Below are positions 8,410-18,087 of a stretch of 48,792 bases of DNA, in pieces. This stretch comes from Burkholderiales bacterium (GTDB lineage Bacteria; Pseudomonadota; Gammaproteobacteria; Burkholderiales; Burkholderiaceae_D). The stretch is from NCBI GenBank assembly GCA_003136595.1, contig PLEY01000053.1, positions 3,977 to 52,768 on the forward strand, given 5' to 3'. The position numbers were made by a program, and so were the translations under genes. The first letter of the stretch is position 1, and every line of letters begins with the position of its first letter. The notes below the pieces were generated by a model, which did no database searches, had not been told where the DNA came from, and saw only the letters and a list, made by a program, of their open reading frames with translations.

Positions 8410-8814
8410 ATGAAAGTGTCGGCTATCGCCTACCTGGCCACGTTGGTTGTCTTCCTCGCGCTCGATGCCACATGGCTCGGGCTCGTGGCCAAGGATTTCT
8501 ATCAAGCGCAGGTCGGCAGCCTCATGCTCGAGAAGCCCAACTTCATCGCCGCGGCGGTGTTCTACCCGATGTACATTGTGGGTGTGGTCCTGTTCGTGAT
8601 CCATCCGGCGCTTGACGCCCACAGCGTGGTGCGCGCGGCACTGCTCGGCTCGCTCTACGGCCTCTTCGCCTACGGCACCTACGATCTGACGAATCTGGCG
8701 ACGCTCAAGGGCTGGAGTCTCCAGATGGTGCTGGCCGACATGGCATGGGGCTTCGTCGCCACGGCGGTGGCGTCGGCGGCCGGATACACCGCCGCGAACA
8801 CCTGGGGCCGCTAG
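8410..8814 (+). CDS. DUF2177 small membrane protein
   Basis: 134 residues with four predicted TM helices, starting at ATG 8410 after AAGGAGAATCGG. Characteristic DUF2177 features: LDATWLGLVAKDFYQ at the N-terminus, FYPMYIVGVVLFVIHPAL in helix 2, and LYGLFAYGTYDLTNLATLKGW followed by DMAWG. Function of the family is unknown. It is the only plus-strand gene between 3.1 and 10 kb, divergent from the serine hydrolase across about 85 bases and convergent with the orphan LIV-type binding protein. Confidence 0.9.
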   Translation: MKVSAIAYLATLVVFLALDATWLGLVAKDFYQAQVGSLMLEKPNFIAAAVFYPMYIVGVVLFVIHPALDAHSVVRAALLGSLYGLFAYGTYDLTNLATLKGWSLQMVLADMAWGFVATAVASAAGYTAANTWGR

Positions 8815-8833
8815 CCGCAGGAGCCGCCCGCAA

Positions 8834-9979
8834 TCAGGGCAGGTAATGCCACGTGCCGTGCTCGATCTCGACCATGACGCGCGCACGCTGGTCCAGGCCG
8901 AGGTGATCCCGGGGGCTCATGTTCACCACGCCATTGGTGGTGGCGAGTCCCTCGGTCGCCTCGAGCGCGTCGCGCAGCGCACTGCGAAATTCGGGCGTAC
9001 CCGGTGCGGCCTTCTTCAGCGCGATGGGGATGGTCCTTGCCAGGAGCAGGCCGGCATCCCAGGTATAGGCTGCGAAAGCGGCCACGCTCCCGGCTCCATT
9101 GCGGGTCTCGTAGCGCTGGACGAAGTCCACCGCCGATTTTTTGACTGGGTTGGTGTCGGGCAGCTGCGTGGCCACCATCACCGGTCCCGTGGGCAGGAAG
9201 GTCGCTTCGCAGTCGCTGCCGCACACCCGCAGGAAGTCGCGATTGGCCACGCCGTGATTGTGATAGATGCGGCCCTTGTAGCCGCGCTCGACGAGGGCCT
9301 TGACCGGCGTTGCGGCCGGGGTTCCCGAGGCACCGATCACCACCGCATCGGGCTTTTCGGCGACGATCTTCAGGATCTGCGCGGTGACGCTGGTGTCGCG
9401 GCTTGCGAAGCGTTCGGAGGCGACGACCTTGATATGTTTGAGCTCGGCAAACTTGCTCACCTCGTTGTAGAACGCCTCGCCCAGCGCATCACTAAAGCCG
9501 ATGAAGGCCATCGTCTTGACCCCATGGTCGGCCATGTCCTCGGCGATCGCCGTGGCCATCATGGTATCGGTCTGGGGCGTCTTGAACATCCACATGCGGT
9601 TGGCATCCATCGGTTCGATGATTCGATTCGATGACGCAAGACTGATCGCGGGCGTGTGCGTCTCTCCGAGCACCGGCAGCATGGCGAGGGAATTCGGGGT
9701 GGTGGTCGAGCCGATGATCGCATCGACCTTGTCCTCAAGCGTCAGCTTGCGGGTATTGGTCACGGCGGTCGTCGTGTCGGAGGCGTCGTCGAGGACGACA
9801 TACTCGACCGACTTGCCGCCGATCTCGCGCGGCAGAAGCTCGATCGTGTTTTTCTCCGGAATGCCAAGCGATGCCGCCGGCCCGGTGGACGAGATCGTCA
9901 CACCGATCTTGATTTGGGCAACACAGGGATTCACAACGATGCAGCACAAGCCCAGGGCGGTGCACGCGACGACTCGCAT
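8834..9979 (-). CDS. Orphan branched-chain amino acid-type ABC substrate-binding protein
   Basis: 381 residues from ATG 9979 (GGAG eight bases upstream), with signal peptide MRVVACTALGLCCIVVNPCVAQ. The mature part is a periplasmic binding protein of the LivJ/LivK type: IKIGVTISSTGPAASLG at the start, then IIGSTTTPNSLAM, FIGFSDALGEAFY and VIGASGTPAATP. It is clearly paralogous to the livK product at 20999-22159, with long identical stretches, but no permease or ATPase lies beside it. It may use the Liv transporter encoded at 17.3-20.9 kb. It differs from the paralogue by a Cys pair (RVCGSDCEA) where the other has RVGGKDVEG, so a disulfide is possible. Divergent from the P450 gene, with a 12-bp repeat array between. 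Confidence 0.9.
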   Translation of the reverse strand: MRVVACTALGLCCIVVNPCVAQIKIGVTISSTGPAASLGIPEKNTIELLPREIGGKSVEYVVLDDASDTTTAVTNTRKLTLEDKVDAIIGSTTTPNSLAMLPVLGETHTPAISLASSNRIIEPMDANRMWMFKTPQTDTMMATAIAEDMADHGVKTMAFIGFSDALGEAFYNEVSKFAELKHIKVVASERFASRDTSVTAQILKIVAEKPDAVVIGASGTPAATPVKALVERGYKGRIYHNHGVANRDFLRVCGSDCEATFLPTGPVMVATQLPDTNPVKKSAVDFVQRYETRNGAGSVAAFAAYTWDAGLLLARTIPIALKKAAPGTPEFRSALRDALEATEGLATTNGVVNMSPRDHLGLDQRARVMVEIEHGTWHYLP

Positions 9980-10063
9980 GAGTGGGTCTCCTGCCCGGAT
10001 GCGGGCTTGGAATGGAAATCTGATCCCGCATCCTAATCCCGGCCGCCGGGCTGTCAAGGAGGG

Positions 10064-10111
10064 AAATCCCGGGGGCAATCCCGGACGTAGTCCCGGGCGC
10101 AGTTCCGAGGC
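10064..10111. repeat. 12-bp-period tandem repeat, copy B
   Basis: Four units of exactly 12 bases: AAATCCCGGGGG, CAATCCCGGACG, TAGTCCCGGGCG, CAGTTCCGAGGC, each with a TCCCnGG-like core at the same phase. It shares period and core with the minus-strand reading of copy A (3018-3065). It lies in the divergent intergenic region between the orphan binding protein and the P450, where promoters for both would be expected. Confidence 0.7.
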
Positions 10112-10170
10112 TCGGTTTCACTTGGTCCGACGGCGATGCTATTGTAAGGCCCTGCGAAGGAGCGACGATC

Positions 10171-11421
10171 ATGCAGCAGGGGACTTCATCGGGCCCGCAA
10201 GGGGCGCAGGACTGGGTGGGGCAGTTCGATCTGCGCGCGCTGCCCCAGGCGTTCTACGACGACCCGTATCCGATCTATCGGGCCTTGCGTGAGCAACAGC
10301 CGGTGCTGCGTCTGTCCGATGGCAGCGTCTTCATCACACGCTATGCGGATGTTCTGGCCGTCTACAAGGACACCCAAACGTTTTCCTCGGACAAGTCCGA
10401 GGAATTCCGTCCCAAGTTCGGTGCCTCCCCCCTCTACGAGCATCACACCACGAGCCTCGTGTTCAATGATCCGCCCTTGCATACCCGGGTGCGGCGGCGC
10501 CTCATCGGGGCACTCAACCCCAAGGCGATCGAGCGCATGGGGCCAGGACTCGAGGCGCATGTCGACATGCTCCTCGATCAGATGGCGCCTCGTACCGAGA
10601 TCGACCTCGTCTCCGAATTCGCAGCGGCGATCCCGGTGGAGATCATCGGCAATCTCTTGGGCGTGCCCCGGGCCGAGCGCGGTCCCCTGCGGGACTGGTC
10701 GCTTGCGATCCTGACGGCGCTTGAGCCCAGTATCACGAGCGCCCAGTTCCAGGAGGGCAACCAGGCGGTCACGGAGTTCCTGCGCTATCTGGAGGGACTC
10801 GTCGCCGAGCGCCGCCGCAATCCCGGCGATCCTGACGTCGATGTGCTGACGCGCCTGCTCACCAATGAACTGGACGGCCAGAGTCTGACCGAGACCGAGC
10901 TCTATCAGAACTGCATCTTCATCCTCAATGCCGGACACGAGACCACCACCAACCTGATAGGCAACGCCCTCGTTGCGCTCGCCGGGTGGCCCGAGCAGCG
11001 CGCACGCCTGCTTGCCGCACCCGAGATGATCGATACCGCCGTCGAGGAGATCTTGCGCTTTGAGAGCCCGAACCAGCTCGGCAACCGCGCGGCCACGGTG
11101 GAGTGCACGGTCGGCGGCGTCGTGCTCGCAGCGGGTACCCGGGTCAATATCGGTATCGGCGCCGCCAACCGCGACCCCGAGCAGTTCGCCGATCCCGAGC
11201 GGCTCGATCTCGGTCGCACGCCGAACCGGCACGTGGCATTCGGCTCCGGAGCGCACCTGTGCGCGGGGATGAACCTGGCGCGTCTGGAGGCACGGGTGGC
11301 GCTCACGCACTTCCTGAAGCGCTACCCCGAGTATCGGCTCGCGGCCAGCCCGGTGCGCAGTCAGCGGGCGCGGTTTCGGGGCTTTAGCCAGGTGCGCTGC
11401 CGGCTCGGCCCGCGCCGCTGA
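10171..11421 (+). CDS. Cytochrome P450
   Basis: 416 residues, typical of soluble bacterial class I P450s. I-helix oxygen-binding motif AGHETT (254-259), ExxR (E293-R296) and the heme loop FGSGAHLCAG with proximal ligand Cys364 are all intact. The N-terminal region (DPYPIYRALREQQPV) is also typical. No signal or membrane anchor. Start ATG 10171 with AAGGAG nine bases upstream. No ferredoxin or ferredoxin reductase gene is adjacent, so redox partners must come from elsewhere. Convergent with acetoacetyl-CoA synthetase. The catabolic surroundings suggest hydroxylation of a small hydrophobic or aromatic substrate; that is inference. Confidence 0.95.
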   Translation: MQQGTSSGPQGAQDWVGQFDLRALPQAFYDDPYPIYRALREQQPVLRLSDGSVFITRYADVLAVYKDTQTFSSDKSEEFRPKFGASPLYEHHTTSLVFNDPPLHTRVRRRLIGALNPKAIERMGPGLEAHVDMLLDQMAPRTEIDLVSEFAAAIPVEIIGNLLGVPRAERGPLRDWSLAILTALEPSITSAQFQEGNQAVTEFLRYLEGLVAERRRNPGDPDVDVLTRLLTNELDGQSLTETELYQNCIFILNAGHETTTNLIGNALVALAGWPEQRARLLAAPEMIDTAVEEILRFESPNQLGNRAATVECTVGGVVLAAGTRVNIGIGAANRDPEQFADPERLDLGRTPNRHVAFGSGAHLCAGMNLARLEARVALTHFLKRYPEYRLAASPVRSQRARFRGFSQVRCRLGPRR

Positions 11422-11559
11422 GCACCGCCGTTCCGTGAGCTCAGGCGCCAAGTCCTGGTACAGGCTGCGCCCTGCATCGTGCTACACCGGCGGCTGGCGG
11501 TCCGGGCACTCGCCCGAGGGGCCGCCCCGGCCTTGACGCGCCGATGGGGGTTGCAGAGC

Positions 11560-13527
11560 CTAGACGCGGTTCAGTCGCTGGGCAAAGTCGACAAACCAGT
11601 CCAGGCTTGCAGGATTGCCCATCGCATCGCGGTTCACCACCTTCTCGACGGGCTGCCCGAGCAATAGACGCTTGATCGGCAGTTCAAGTTTCTTGCCCGA
11701 CAGCGTGCGGGGCACTTCCAGGATCGCGTAGATCTCGTTGGGGACATGGCGCGCCGAAAGGGCGCTGCGGATGCCGCTCGTGATGCGCTCACGCATCGCG
11801 TCGTCGAGTTCGTGTCCCGGCCGCAGGACCACAAACAGGGGCATGTACGATTCCCGTCCGAGATACTCCAGATCGACGACGAGACTGTCCAGCACCTCCG
11901 GCAGCGCCTCGACCGCCCGATACAGTTCACTGGTTCCCATCCGGATGCCGTGCCGGTTGATGGTCGCGTCCGATCGGCCGTAGATGATCGCCCCGCCCCG
12001 CGGGGTGATGCGTAACCAGTCCCCGTGCCGCCAGACACCGGGGTAGGCTTCGAAGTAGCTCTCTCGGTAGCGCTGCCCGGCCGGATCGCTCCAGAAATAG
12101 AGCGGCATCGAGGGAAGGGGCTCGGTACACACCAGTTCGCCCACTTCATCGGTCACGGCGCGTCCGGCATCATCAAAGGCATACACGGCAGCGCCCAGGC
12201 TGCGGCACTGCATCTCGCCCACGTAGATCGGCAGAGTCGGGTTGCCTGCGAGAAAGGCTCCGGCGAAATCGGTGCCGCCGGCGATGACGGCGAGCCAGAC
12301 CTCGGAACCGATGCGCTCGTAGATCCACTGATAGCATTCCGGCGACAGCGGCGAGCCGGTCGATCCGAGGGCGCGTAACGCAGACAGGTCGGCCAGGGTA
12401 CGCGGCTCTATCCCGGCCTTCAGGCACGCCGCATAGAAAGCTGCCCCGGCCCCGAAGAACGTCACCTGGTTGTGCTCCACGAAGCGCCACATCCTGGCCC
12501 AGTCGGGCCAGCCCGGATTCCCGTCGTAGAGGCAGAGGGTCGCGCCAACCAGCAACCCGCTCACCTGGGAATTCCACATGATCCAGCCCGTGCTGGAGTA
12601 CCAGCAGAAGCGGTCTTCGGGGCCGAGATCGTTATGGAGCGCGGTCCCCTTTAGTCCCTCGAGAAGAATGCCGCCATGACCGTGCACGATCGGCTTGGGC
12701 ATGCCCGTCGTGCCCGAGGAATACACCACCCAAAGGGGATGATCGAAGGGGAGCCACTCGTACGACAGGGGCACCTCGTCGCCGGTCAGCGATGACCAGG
12801 TGAGGGTGTCGCGAAAGTCAGAAGCGTCGACATGGGGATCAAGACACGGCACGAGCACCAGGTTCTCGACGCTCTTGAGCTCATGCAGCAGTTCGCGCAC
12901 CACGGCGCGTCGATCATGTTCCTTGCCGCCATACCGGTAGCCGTCGCAGGCGATGAGCAGGCGGGGTTCGATCTGCCGGAACCGGTCCAGGACGCTCACG
13001 GGCCCCATGTCGGGCGAACAGATCGACCAGATCGCGCCGACGCTCGCGCAGGCCAGAAACGCCACCACCGTCTCGGGAATGTTGGGGAGATAGGCCACCA
13101 CGCGGTCTCCAGGAGCGATGCCGAGACCGCGCAGCGAGGCGGCCAGGGAGGCCACTTCGCGCTCGAGCTCGGCCCAGCTCATGCGCGTTGCGTGACCGCT
13201 CTCGTTTTCGAAGACCAGCGCATCGCGGGCCGCGGTGGAGTGGCGAAACACCTGGTCGACATAGTTGACGCTCGCGCCTTCGAACCAGCGCGCGCCGGGC
13301 ATCGAGCGCGAACCGAGCACGCGCTCGACGGGCGTGGCGCTGCGGACGTCGAAGTAGTCCCAGAGCGACTGCCAGAACGGCTCGAGCTCGGTCACCGACC
13401 ATTGCCAGAGCGCTGAGTAGTCCGCAAAACGCAGGCCGCGGCGGGCTCCCAGCCACTGCGTATAGGCAGTCAGCTGCGCGCCGCTCTTGCGGGCCTCGGA
13501 CGGCTCCCAGATCTTTTGGGCTTCCAC
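11560..13527 (-). CDS. Acetoacetyl-CoA synthetase
   Basis: About 655 residues, the usual length for this ANL-superfamily enzyme, which converts acetoacetate, ATP and CoA to acetoacetyl-CoA. Visible: N-terminal AACS segment (WQWSVTELEPFWQSLWDYF), P-loop YSSGTTGMPKPIVHGHGG, WYSSTGWIMWN, hinge region HGDWLRI, GRSDATINRHGIRMGTSE and the C-terminal lysine motif LSGKKLELPIK. AAGGAG directly abuts the ATG at 13533 but is six bases from the in-frame GTG at 13527, so the GTG is preferred. Last gene of the ten-gene liv-hpa operon, 66 bases after the MarR regulator. Acetoacetate is a product of homogentisate-type ring cleavage, which suggests why the gene is here; that link is inference. Confidence 0.94.
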   Translation of the reverse strand: MEAQKIWEPSEARKSGAQLTAYTQWLGARRGLRFADYSALWQWSVTELEPFWQSLWDYFDVRSATPVERVLGSRSMPGARWFEGASVNYVDQVFRHSTAARDALVFENESGHATRMSWAELEREVASLAASLRGLGIAPGDRVVAYLPNIPETVVAFLACASVGAIWSICSPDMGPVSVLDRFRQIEPRLLIACDGYRYGGKEHDRRAVVRELLHELKSVENLVLVPCLDPHVDASDFRDTLTWSSLTGDEVPLSYEWLPFDHPLWVVYSSGTTGMPKPIVHGHGGILLEGLKGTALHNDLGPEDRFCWYSSTGWIMWNSQVSGLLVGATLCLYDGNPGWPDWARMWRFVEHNQVTFFGAGAAFYAACLKAGIEPRTLADLSALRALGSTGSPLSPECYQWIYERIGSEVWLAVIAGGTDFAGAFLAGNPTLPIYVGEMQCRSLGAAVYAFDDAGRAVTDEVGELVCTEPLPSMPLYFWSDPAGQRYRESYFEAYPGVWRHGDWLRITPRGGAIIYGRSDATINRHGIRMGTSELYRAVEALPEVLDSLVVDLEYLGRESYMPLFVVLRPGHELDDAMRERITSGIRSALSARHVPNEIYAILEVPRTLSGKKLELPIKRLLLGQPVEKVVNRDAMGNPASLDWFVDFAQRLNRV

Positions 13528-13593
13528 ACGCATCTCCTTAGGGGACCGAGGGGTTCACAAAACGAGTGCCGACAGGGCCGGTCACGGGCCTTC

Positions 13594-14154
13594 CTATTCG
13601 GCGGGGGCTTTGGACACTGCGGCCGCACGCACGCCGCCCGGGCGCCGTCCGGCCGCGGCGGCGGACACGAGCGTGCTGGGGGCGGGCTCGCTGTCGGCAA
13701 GCGCAGAGGGAATCGGCTGATTGAGCAGCAGCACAACGCGGTCGATCGCTTCGTAGATCTGCTGCAGGCCTTCGGTTCCGAGGATCTCCTCGATCCGCCG
13801 GTACTGGGCGTCGATCACGGGGGACACGCGCGCGACAAGCCGCGCGCCCTGGTCGGTCAGGCCGATGATCTGCCGTCTCTGATCGATCTCGGACCACTCG
13901 CGCCTTAAGAGCTCCATCTGTTCGAGCCTGGAGAGTATTCCGGTCAGGCTTGGGCTTAGGATCTTGCAGGCATCGGCGATGCGCCCCGCCTCGAGTCCCG
14001 GCGCGGGGGCCGCGGCGAGGACGCGCAGGATGCGCCATTGCTGGTCGGTCAGATGGAATTTCTTAAGAATCGGCCGAAAGTGCGCGAGCGCCGCCTCCCG
14101 TGCATGCAGGAGAAGCAGGGGCAGATTCCGATGGCTGGGGTCGTTCTGGCGCAT
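13594..14154 (-). CDS. hpaR: HpaR-like MarR-family transcriptional regulator
   Basis: 186 residues from ATG 14154. The winged-helix core closely follows HpaR, the repressor of homoprotocatechuate degradation: LLHAREAALAHFRPILKKF, LTDQQWRILRVL, KILSPSLTGILSRLEQ and DQRRQIIGLTDQG. The C-terminal 35 residues are an Ala/Pro-rich tail not needed for the fold. It is embedded in the operon it presumably controls, four bases after the class II aldolase stop and upstream of acetoacetyl-CoA synthetase, suggesting autoregulation. The effector is unknown; aromatic ring-cleavage intermediates are plausible from the neighbours. Confidence 0.87.
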   Translation of the reverse strand: MRQNDPSHRNLPLLLLHAREAALAHFRPILKKFHLTDQQWRILRVLAAAPAPGLEAGRIADACKILSPSLTGILSRLEQMELLRREWSEIDQRRQIIGLTDQGARLVARVSPVIDAQYRRIEEILGTEGLQQIYEAIDRVVLLLNQPIPSALADSEPAPSTLVSAAAAGRRPGGVRAAAVSKAPAE

Positions 14155-14158
14155 GGCG

Positions 14159-14929
14159 CTAGGTGCGGTACGAATCGTCGGCACGGTCGATGCGGCGCGT
14201 GAGCGCGGCAAACACGTCCTCACCGGCGCCAAAGCGGGGATCGAACTGGAGCGCATCCCGCGCGCACCTCTTCTGAATCTCCTCACTGATCGCAAGCACC
14301 GGGCCCATGGCGAGCGAGGCCACCTGGATTTCGCAGGCACGGTTTAGCAGCCAGAGTATCGAGAACGCCTCGGGGATGGACCGGCCCCAGGCGAGCAGCC
14401 CATGATTGCGCAGGATGACGGCCTGACACGTGCCGATATTGCGCACCAGGCGCGGGCCCTCCTCGGCATGAACGGTGATGCCCTCGAAGTCGTGGTAGGC
14501 GAGCTTGCCGTGCAGTTGCGCGGAGTAGAAATTGCTCATCGAGAGACCCGCGGCGCTGCAGGCGACTGCCATCCCCGCGGTCGTGTGGGTGTGCATGACG
14601 CAGTGCGCCCCGGCGATCCCGGCATGAATGGCCGCGTGGATTGTGAAGCCGGCCGGATTGACCGGCCACTCCCCGGCGCCGATGCGTTCGCCCCGTGCGT
14701 CGATCCGCACCAGGTTCGAGGCGCGGACCTCGGAGTAGTGCAGCCCGAAAGGATTGATGAGGAAGTGACCCGCGTCACCAGGCAGGCGCTGCGTGATGTG
14801 GTTGTAGATCAACTCGGTCCAGCCGAGATCGGCGAAGATCCGGTAGCAGGCTGCGAGCTGGACCCGCAGCGCCCACTCGGTGTCCTCGCGAGGCACGGCT
14901 GGGGCATCGAGGGCGGTGCCGGCTGTCAT
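14159..14929 (-). CDS. Class II aldolase/adducin family protein
   Basis: 256 residues. The fold signatures are clear: [37 protein letters not shown], zinc-ligand histidines in [12 protein letters not shown], and [11 protein letters not shown] with a third histidine. Such proteins are metal-dependent aldolases or decarboxylases acting on hydroxy-keto acids, or adducin-like proteins of unknown activity. The start ATG 14929 overlaps the stop of the hpaI-like gene in an ATGA junction, so translation is coupled. A second aldolase beside HpaI suggests it either replaces a missing step (hydratase/aldolase) or handles a related substrate. Confidence 0.9.
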   Translation of the reverse strand: MTAGTALDAPAVPREDTEWALRVQLAACYRIFADLGWTELIYNHITQRLPGDAGHFLINPFGLHYSEVRASNLVRIDARGERIGAGEWPVNPAGFTIHAAIHAGIAGAHCVMHTHTTAGMAVACSAAGLSMSNFYSAQLHGKLAYHDFEGITVHAEEGPRLVRNIGTCQAVILRNHGLLAWGRSIPEAFSILWLLNRACEIQVASLAMGPVLAISEEIQKRCARDALQFDPRFGAGEDVFAALTRRIDRADDSYRT

Positions 14930-15771
14930 GCTGGCGCCCCACGACCCGCTACCCGGGCGCCAGGATCCGGCGCGCCTGGTGCGGCCGTCGTTGCGAAGTG
15001 GGCGAAGCGCCCGGCGAGCGACTCGGCGGCGCGGGCGAGGAGGGTCGCATCGGCACCCACCGCCACGAAGCGGCAACCCATCTCCAGGTAGCGCTGCGCA
15101 CTCGTCTCATCGAAGGCAAGAATTCCAGGCGCCTTGCCCGCACCCAGGATGCGGGTGATCGCTTGATCGATCGCCGCCTGAACCTCGGGGTGGCCCGGGT
15201 TTCCCAGTTGCCCGAACGATGCCGCAAGGTCCGCCGGTCCGATGAATACACCGTCGACTCCGTCGACGCTGGCGATTGCCTCGAGCTGCTCGAGTGCGCG
15301 CTTCGATTCCACCTGGACCAGGAGACATACGCCGTCGCCGCTGCGCTGCAGATAGGAGGGTATGCGACTCCAGCGCGAGGCACGCGCGAGCGCGCTGCCC
15401 ACTCCGCGCACGCCAAGGGGTGGATAGCGCAGCGCTGCGACAATACTCTCCGCCTGCGCCCGGGTCTCGACCATGGGCACGAGCACGGTCTGCGTTCCGA
15501 TATCGAGAAGCTGCTTGAGCAATACGGTGTCGCCCACCGGGGGCCGGACCACAGGCATGAGCGGATAGGGAGCAAGTGCCTGCAGCTGGGCGAGTATGCT
15601 GCGCAGGTCATTGGGTGCATGCTCGCCGTCGATCACGAGCCAATCGAAGCCCGCCCCACCCACGATCTCAGCCGCATAGGCGTCGGCCAGGGCGAGCCAC
15701 AGCCCGATCTGGGGGCGCCCGCCTTGCAGGGCGTCCTTGAAACGGTTCGATACTGGATCGCGGTGCTCCAT
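14926..15771 (-). CDS. hpaI: HpaI/HpcH-type 2-keto-3-deoxy acid (4-hydroxy-2-oxoheptanedioate) aldolase
   Basis: 281 residues. Class II pyruvate aldolase of the HpcH/HpaI family: [60 protein letters not shown] (metal-ligand Glu) and [11 protein letters not shown] (metal-ligand Asp). It cleaves hydroxy-oxo-heptanedioate-type compounds to pyruvate and an aldehyde. ATG 15771 has AAGGAG five bases upstream, lying inside the end of the preceding FAH gene; the track's GTG at 15777 is less likely. The 3' end overlaps the class II aldolase start by ATGA. Confidence 0.92.
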   Translation of the reverse strand: MEHRDPVSNRFKDALQGGRPQIGLWLALADAYAAEIVGGAGFDWLVIDGEHAPNDLRSILAQLQALAPYPLMPVVRPPVGDTVLLKQLLDIGTQTVLVPMVETRAQAESIVAALRYPPLGVRGVGSALARASRWSRIPSYLQRSGDGVCLLVQVESKRALEQLEAIASVDGVDGVFIGPADLAASFGQLGNPGHPEVQAAIDQAITRILGAGKAPGILAFDETSAQRYLEMGCRFVAVGADATLLARAAESLAGRFAHFATTAAPGAPDPGARVAGRGAPA

Positions 15772-15773
15772 GC

Positions 15774-16571
15774 TCACTCCTTCACCTTCTGTCCGGCCTG
15801 CTCCGCAGAGAGGCCGACGGGGTCCTCGGCGATATGGTTGACGAGCTCGCCGAGACCGTCGATGGCGCAGACGACCTCGTCCCCACCGCGCACGTCGGCA
15901 AGTCCGTCCGGCGTGCCGGTCAGAATCAGGTCACCGGGGGACAGTGTCATGAATGCGGACAGATACTCGATCAGGTACGGTACGTCGAAAATCATGTCGC
16001 ACGTGTTGCCCGACTGGGTCAGGTGGCCGTTCACCCGGGTGCTCAGTGCAAGCGACATCGGATCGGCGATGTCATCGCGGTCCACTAACCACGGCCCGAT
16101 GGGCGTACAGGTGTCGCGACTCTTGACCCGGAAATTCGGGCGGTAGTAGTTCTCGAGATAGTCGCGGATCGCATAGTCGTTGGCGATGGTGTAGCCCGCC
16201 ACGACCTCGAGCGCAGCCTGCCTTGGAACCGCGCGCGCGGTGCGGCCGATCACGACCGCGAGCTCGCATTCGTAGTGCATGTACTCGACGCCGGCCGGCC
16301 GACGCGACTCTGCCCGGTGCCCGATCAGGGAGTTGATCCCCTTCAGAAAGACCAGGGGCTGGTCAGGCGGCTTGAAGGCGAGTTCGCTGGCATGGCTGGC
16401 GTAGTTCAGGCCAAGCGCGAAAATGGTCCTCGGCACAGGGGTCGGCGCCAAGGGCGGCAGCCAGACCAGTTCCTCGGGGTCAGGATGGCGTCCGTCAAGC
16501 AGGCATGGCCGCCCCGCGTCATCGAAGACCTCGTGCACTGCCCCCTGCCAGGCGACACGCGCGCGCCTCAT
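15774..16571 (-). CDS. hpaG2: Fumarylacetoacetate hydrolase-family protein, HpaG C-terminal type
   Basis: 265 residues. It resembles the C-terminal half of HpaG (5-carboxymethyl-2-oxo-hex-3-ene-1,7-dioate decarboxylase / HHDD isomerase): [28 protein letters not shown], a metal-binding [43 protein letters not shown] and [11 protein letters not shown]. The canonical metal motif is EGEL; here it is ECEL, a Cys next to the metal ligand. Start ATG 16571 overlaps the stop of the HpaG1-like gene (ATGA); the 367-residue track ORF adds an unrelated shadow N-terminus. Confidence 0.92.
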   Translation of the reverse strand: MRRARVAWQGAVHEVFDDAGRPCLLDGRHPDPEELVWLPPLAPTPVPRTIFALGLNYASHASELAFKPPDQPLVFLKGINSLIGHRAESRRPAGVEYMHYECELAVVIGRTARAVPRQAALEVVAGYTIANDYAIRDYLENYYRPNFRVKSRDTCTPIGPWLVDRDDIADPMSLALSTRVNGHLTQSGNTCDMIFDVPYLIEYLSAFMTLSPGDLILTGTPDGLADVRGGDEVVCAIDGLGELVNHIAEDPVGLSAEQAGQKVKE

Positions 16572-17326
16572 GGCGCCGCCTCCACGGGCGGAGCGCCGAT
16601 CAGGGTGTTCTCCAGGCTGCCGACACCCGGGATCTCGATCCGCACGCTGTCGCCCGCACGGGCCTGGGGACGGTCCGCACCGGGTCCCAGCAGGAGGACA
16701 TCCCCCGCTGCGAGCGTCATGAAGTCCGTGATGGCCGCGATCAGCTCGGCAGGCCCACGCGCGAGCCGCGTGGTCGTGGTCTCGGCCCGCAGGCGGCCAT
16801 TGATGTGGGTGCGCAGCACCAGTCCATTGGGTGCGCCCAGTGCAGCGCGCGGTGTGATCCAGGGTCCGATTGCGCAAAACCCGTCCCGACAGCGCTCACG
16901 GATGGCGGGCCGATAGACATTCTCGTGGGCGGCGCACAGGTCGTTGACCACCACGTAGCCTGCGACGTGCTCGAGCGCCCGGTGCACCCCGATACGCGTC
17001 GCCGTACGACCGATGACCAGGCCGAGCGCGGCGCCGACCTCAAGACTGGCCAGATCCGCGGGAATGCGGATCGGCTCACGATGCGCGCTCCAGGTATTGG
17101 CCGGGCGCAGATAGAGGATGGGCGCGCGCGGCGCGGCCAGATAGGGTGGGCGCTGGAAGTCCTCCTCATAGGCGAGGAGCGCGTCCTCGTCGTTGAGGAG
17201 GGCGGCGACGACACTGCCCGCGATCGGCACCCCCCAATTCCGTGTGCGTTCGGGCTCGTCTGCGACGTCGACCGCGAGGCTCTCGAGGTGAGCTTGCCCG
17301 CGGGTTCGCGCCAGAACCTGGATCAT
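16568..17326 (-). CDS. hpaG1: Fumarylacetoacetate hydrolase-family protein, HpaG N-terminal type
   Basis: 252 residues. Matches the N-terminal, more divergent half of Hpa[64 protein letters not shown] and [16 protein letters not shown]. The metal-site Glu pair of active FAH enzymes is replaced ([13 protein letters not shown]), as in decarboxylase-domain members, so it may act only with the HpaG2-type partner. It starts in an ATGA overlap with the stop of livF, which joins the transporter genes and the catabolic genes in one translational chain. Confidence 0.88.
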   Translation of the reverse strand: MIQVLARTRGQAHLESLAVDVADEPERTRNWGVPIAGSVVAALLNDEDALLAYEEDFQRPPYLAAPRAPILYLRPANTWSAHREPIRIPADLASLEVGAALGLVIGRTATRIGVHRALEHVAGYVVVNDLCAAHENVYRPAIRERCRDGFCAIGPWITPRAALGAPNGLVLRTHINGRLRAETTTTRLARGPAELIAAITDFMTLAAGDVLLLGPGADRPQARAGDSVRIEIPGVGSLENTLIGAPPVEAAP

Positions 17327-18087
17327 GATACGACCTGCTGGGGTGCCTTTGCCTCGCCCAGGCCGAGGTAACTCTCGACGACGCGTGGGTTGCTGGCCAG
17401 ATCAGAGGCCGGCCCCTCGAGCGCCACCTCTCCGGTTTCGAGCACGTAGCCGAAGTCGGCGACCTGCAGGGCGGCCCGCGCGTTCTGCTCGACCAGCAGA
17501 ATCGCGACTCCGCTCGTGCGCAACTGCGCGATGATCCGGAAGATTTCGCGCACGATGAGAGGTGCGAGCCCGAGGCTTGGCTCATCGAGCATGAGCAGGC
17601 TCGGCCGGCCCATCAGCGCCCGACCGACGGCGAGCATCTGGCGCTCGCCGCCCGAGAGCGTGCCGGCCTCCTGGCCGCGCCGCTCGGCCAACCGGGGGAA
17701 CAGCTCGAAGACCCGGTCGAGCTCGTCCTGCCAGCGCGGCTCCCGCGCCCGGTAGCGCCGAAACCCACCCAATCTCAAATTGTCGAGCACGCTCATGCTG
17801 GCAAACAGCTCGCGCTTTTCCGGGACCAGCGACATGCCGTGCGTGACGCGCTGCTCCACATCCCAGTTTTCGATGCGCTGGCCCGCATAGCGGATCTCAC
17901 CCTGGGCGCTGCCGCGCGCCGGCAGGGACCCCATGATCGCATTGAGCAGTGTCGATTTGCCCGCACCATTGGCCCCGATCACGGTGACGATCTGACCAGC
18001 CCGGACCACGACATTGGCGCCATGCAGGGCTTCGACCTTGCCGTAGCGGGCCGCGAGTCCCCGGACTGTGAGGACCGCATCATCCAT
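17323..18087 (-). CDS. livF: LivF-type branched-chain amino acid ABC transporter ATPase
   Basis: 254 residues. Walker [12 protein letters not shown], signature LSGGERQML, Walker [12 protein letters not shown] and the switch His region are all intact, and the N-terminal [18 protein letters not shown] is typical of LivF. Start ATG 18087 is preceded by GGAGG seven bases away and overlaps the end of the livM-livG fusion by eight bases. The protein should pair with the LivG domain on the cytoplasmic face of the LivH/LivM permease. Confidence 0.95.
   Translation of the reverse strand: MDDAVLTVRGLAARYGKVEALHGANVVVRAGQIVTVIGANGAGKSTLLNAIMGSLPARGSAQGEIRYAGQRIENWDVEQRVTHGMSLVPEKRELFASMSVLDNLRLGGFRRYRAREPRWQDELDRVFELFPRLAERRGQEAGTLSGGERQMLAVGRALMGRPSLLMLDEPSLGLAPLIVREIFRIIAQLRTSGVAILLVEQNARAALQVADFGYVLETGEVALEGPASDLASNPRVVESYLGLGEAKAPQQVVS

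Noticed and set aside
13516-13908. Plus-strand ORF over the hpaR 3' end
   Set aside because: Antisense shadow of the MarR gene and its Ala/Pro tail; no ribosome binding site or domain.
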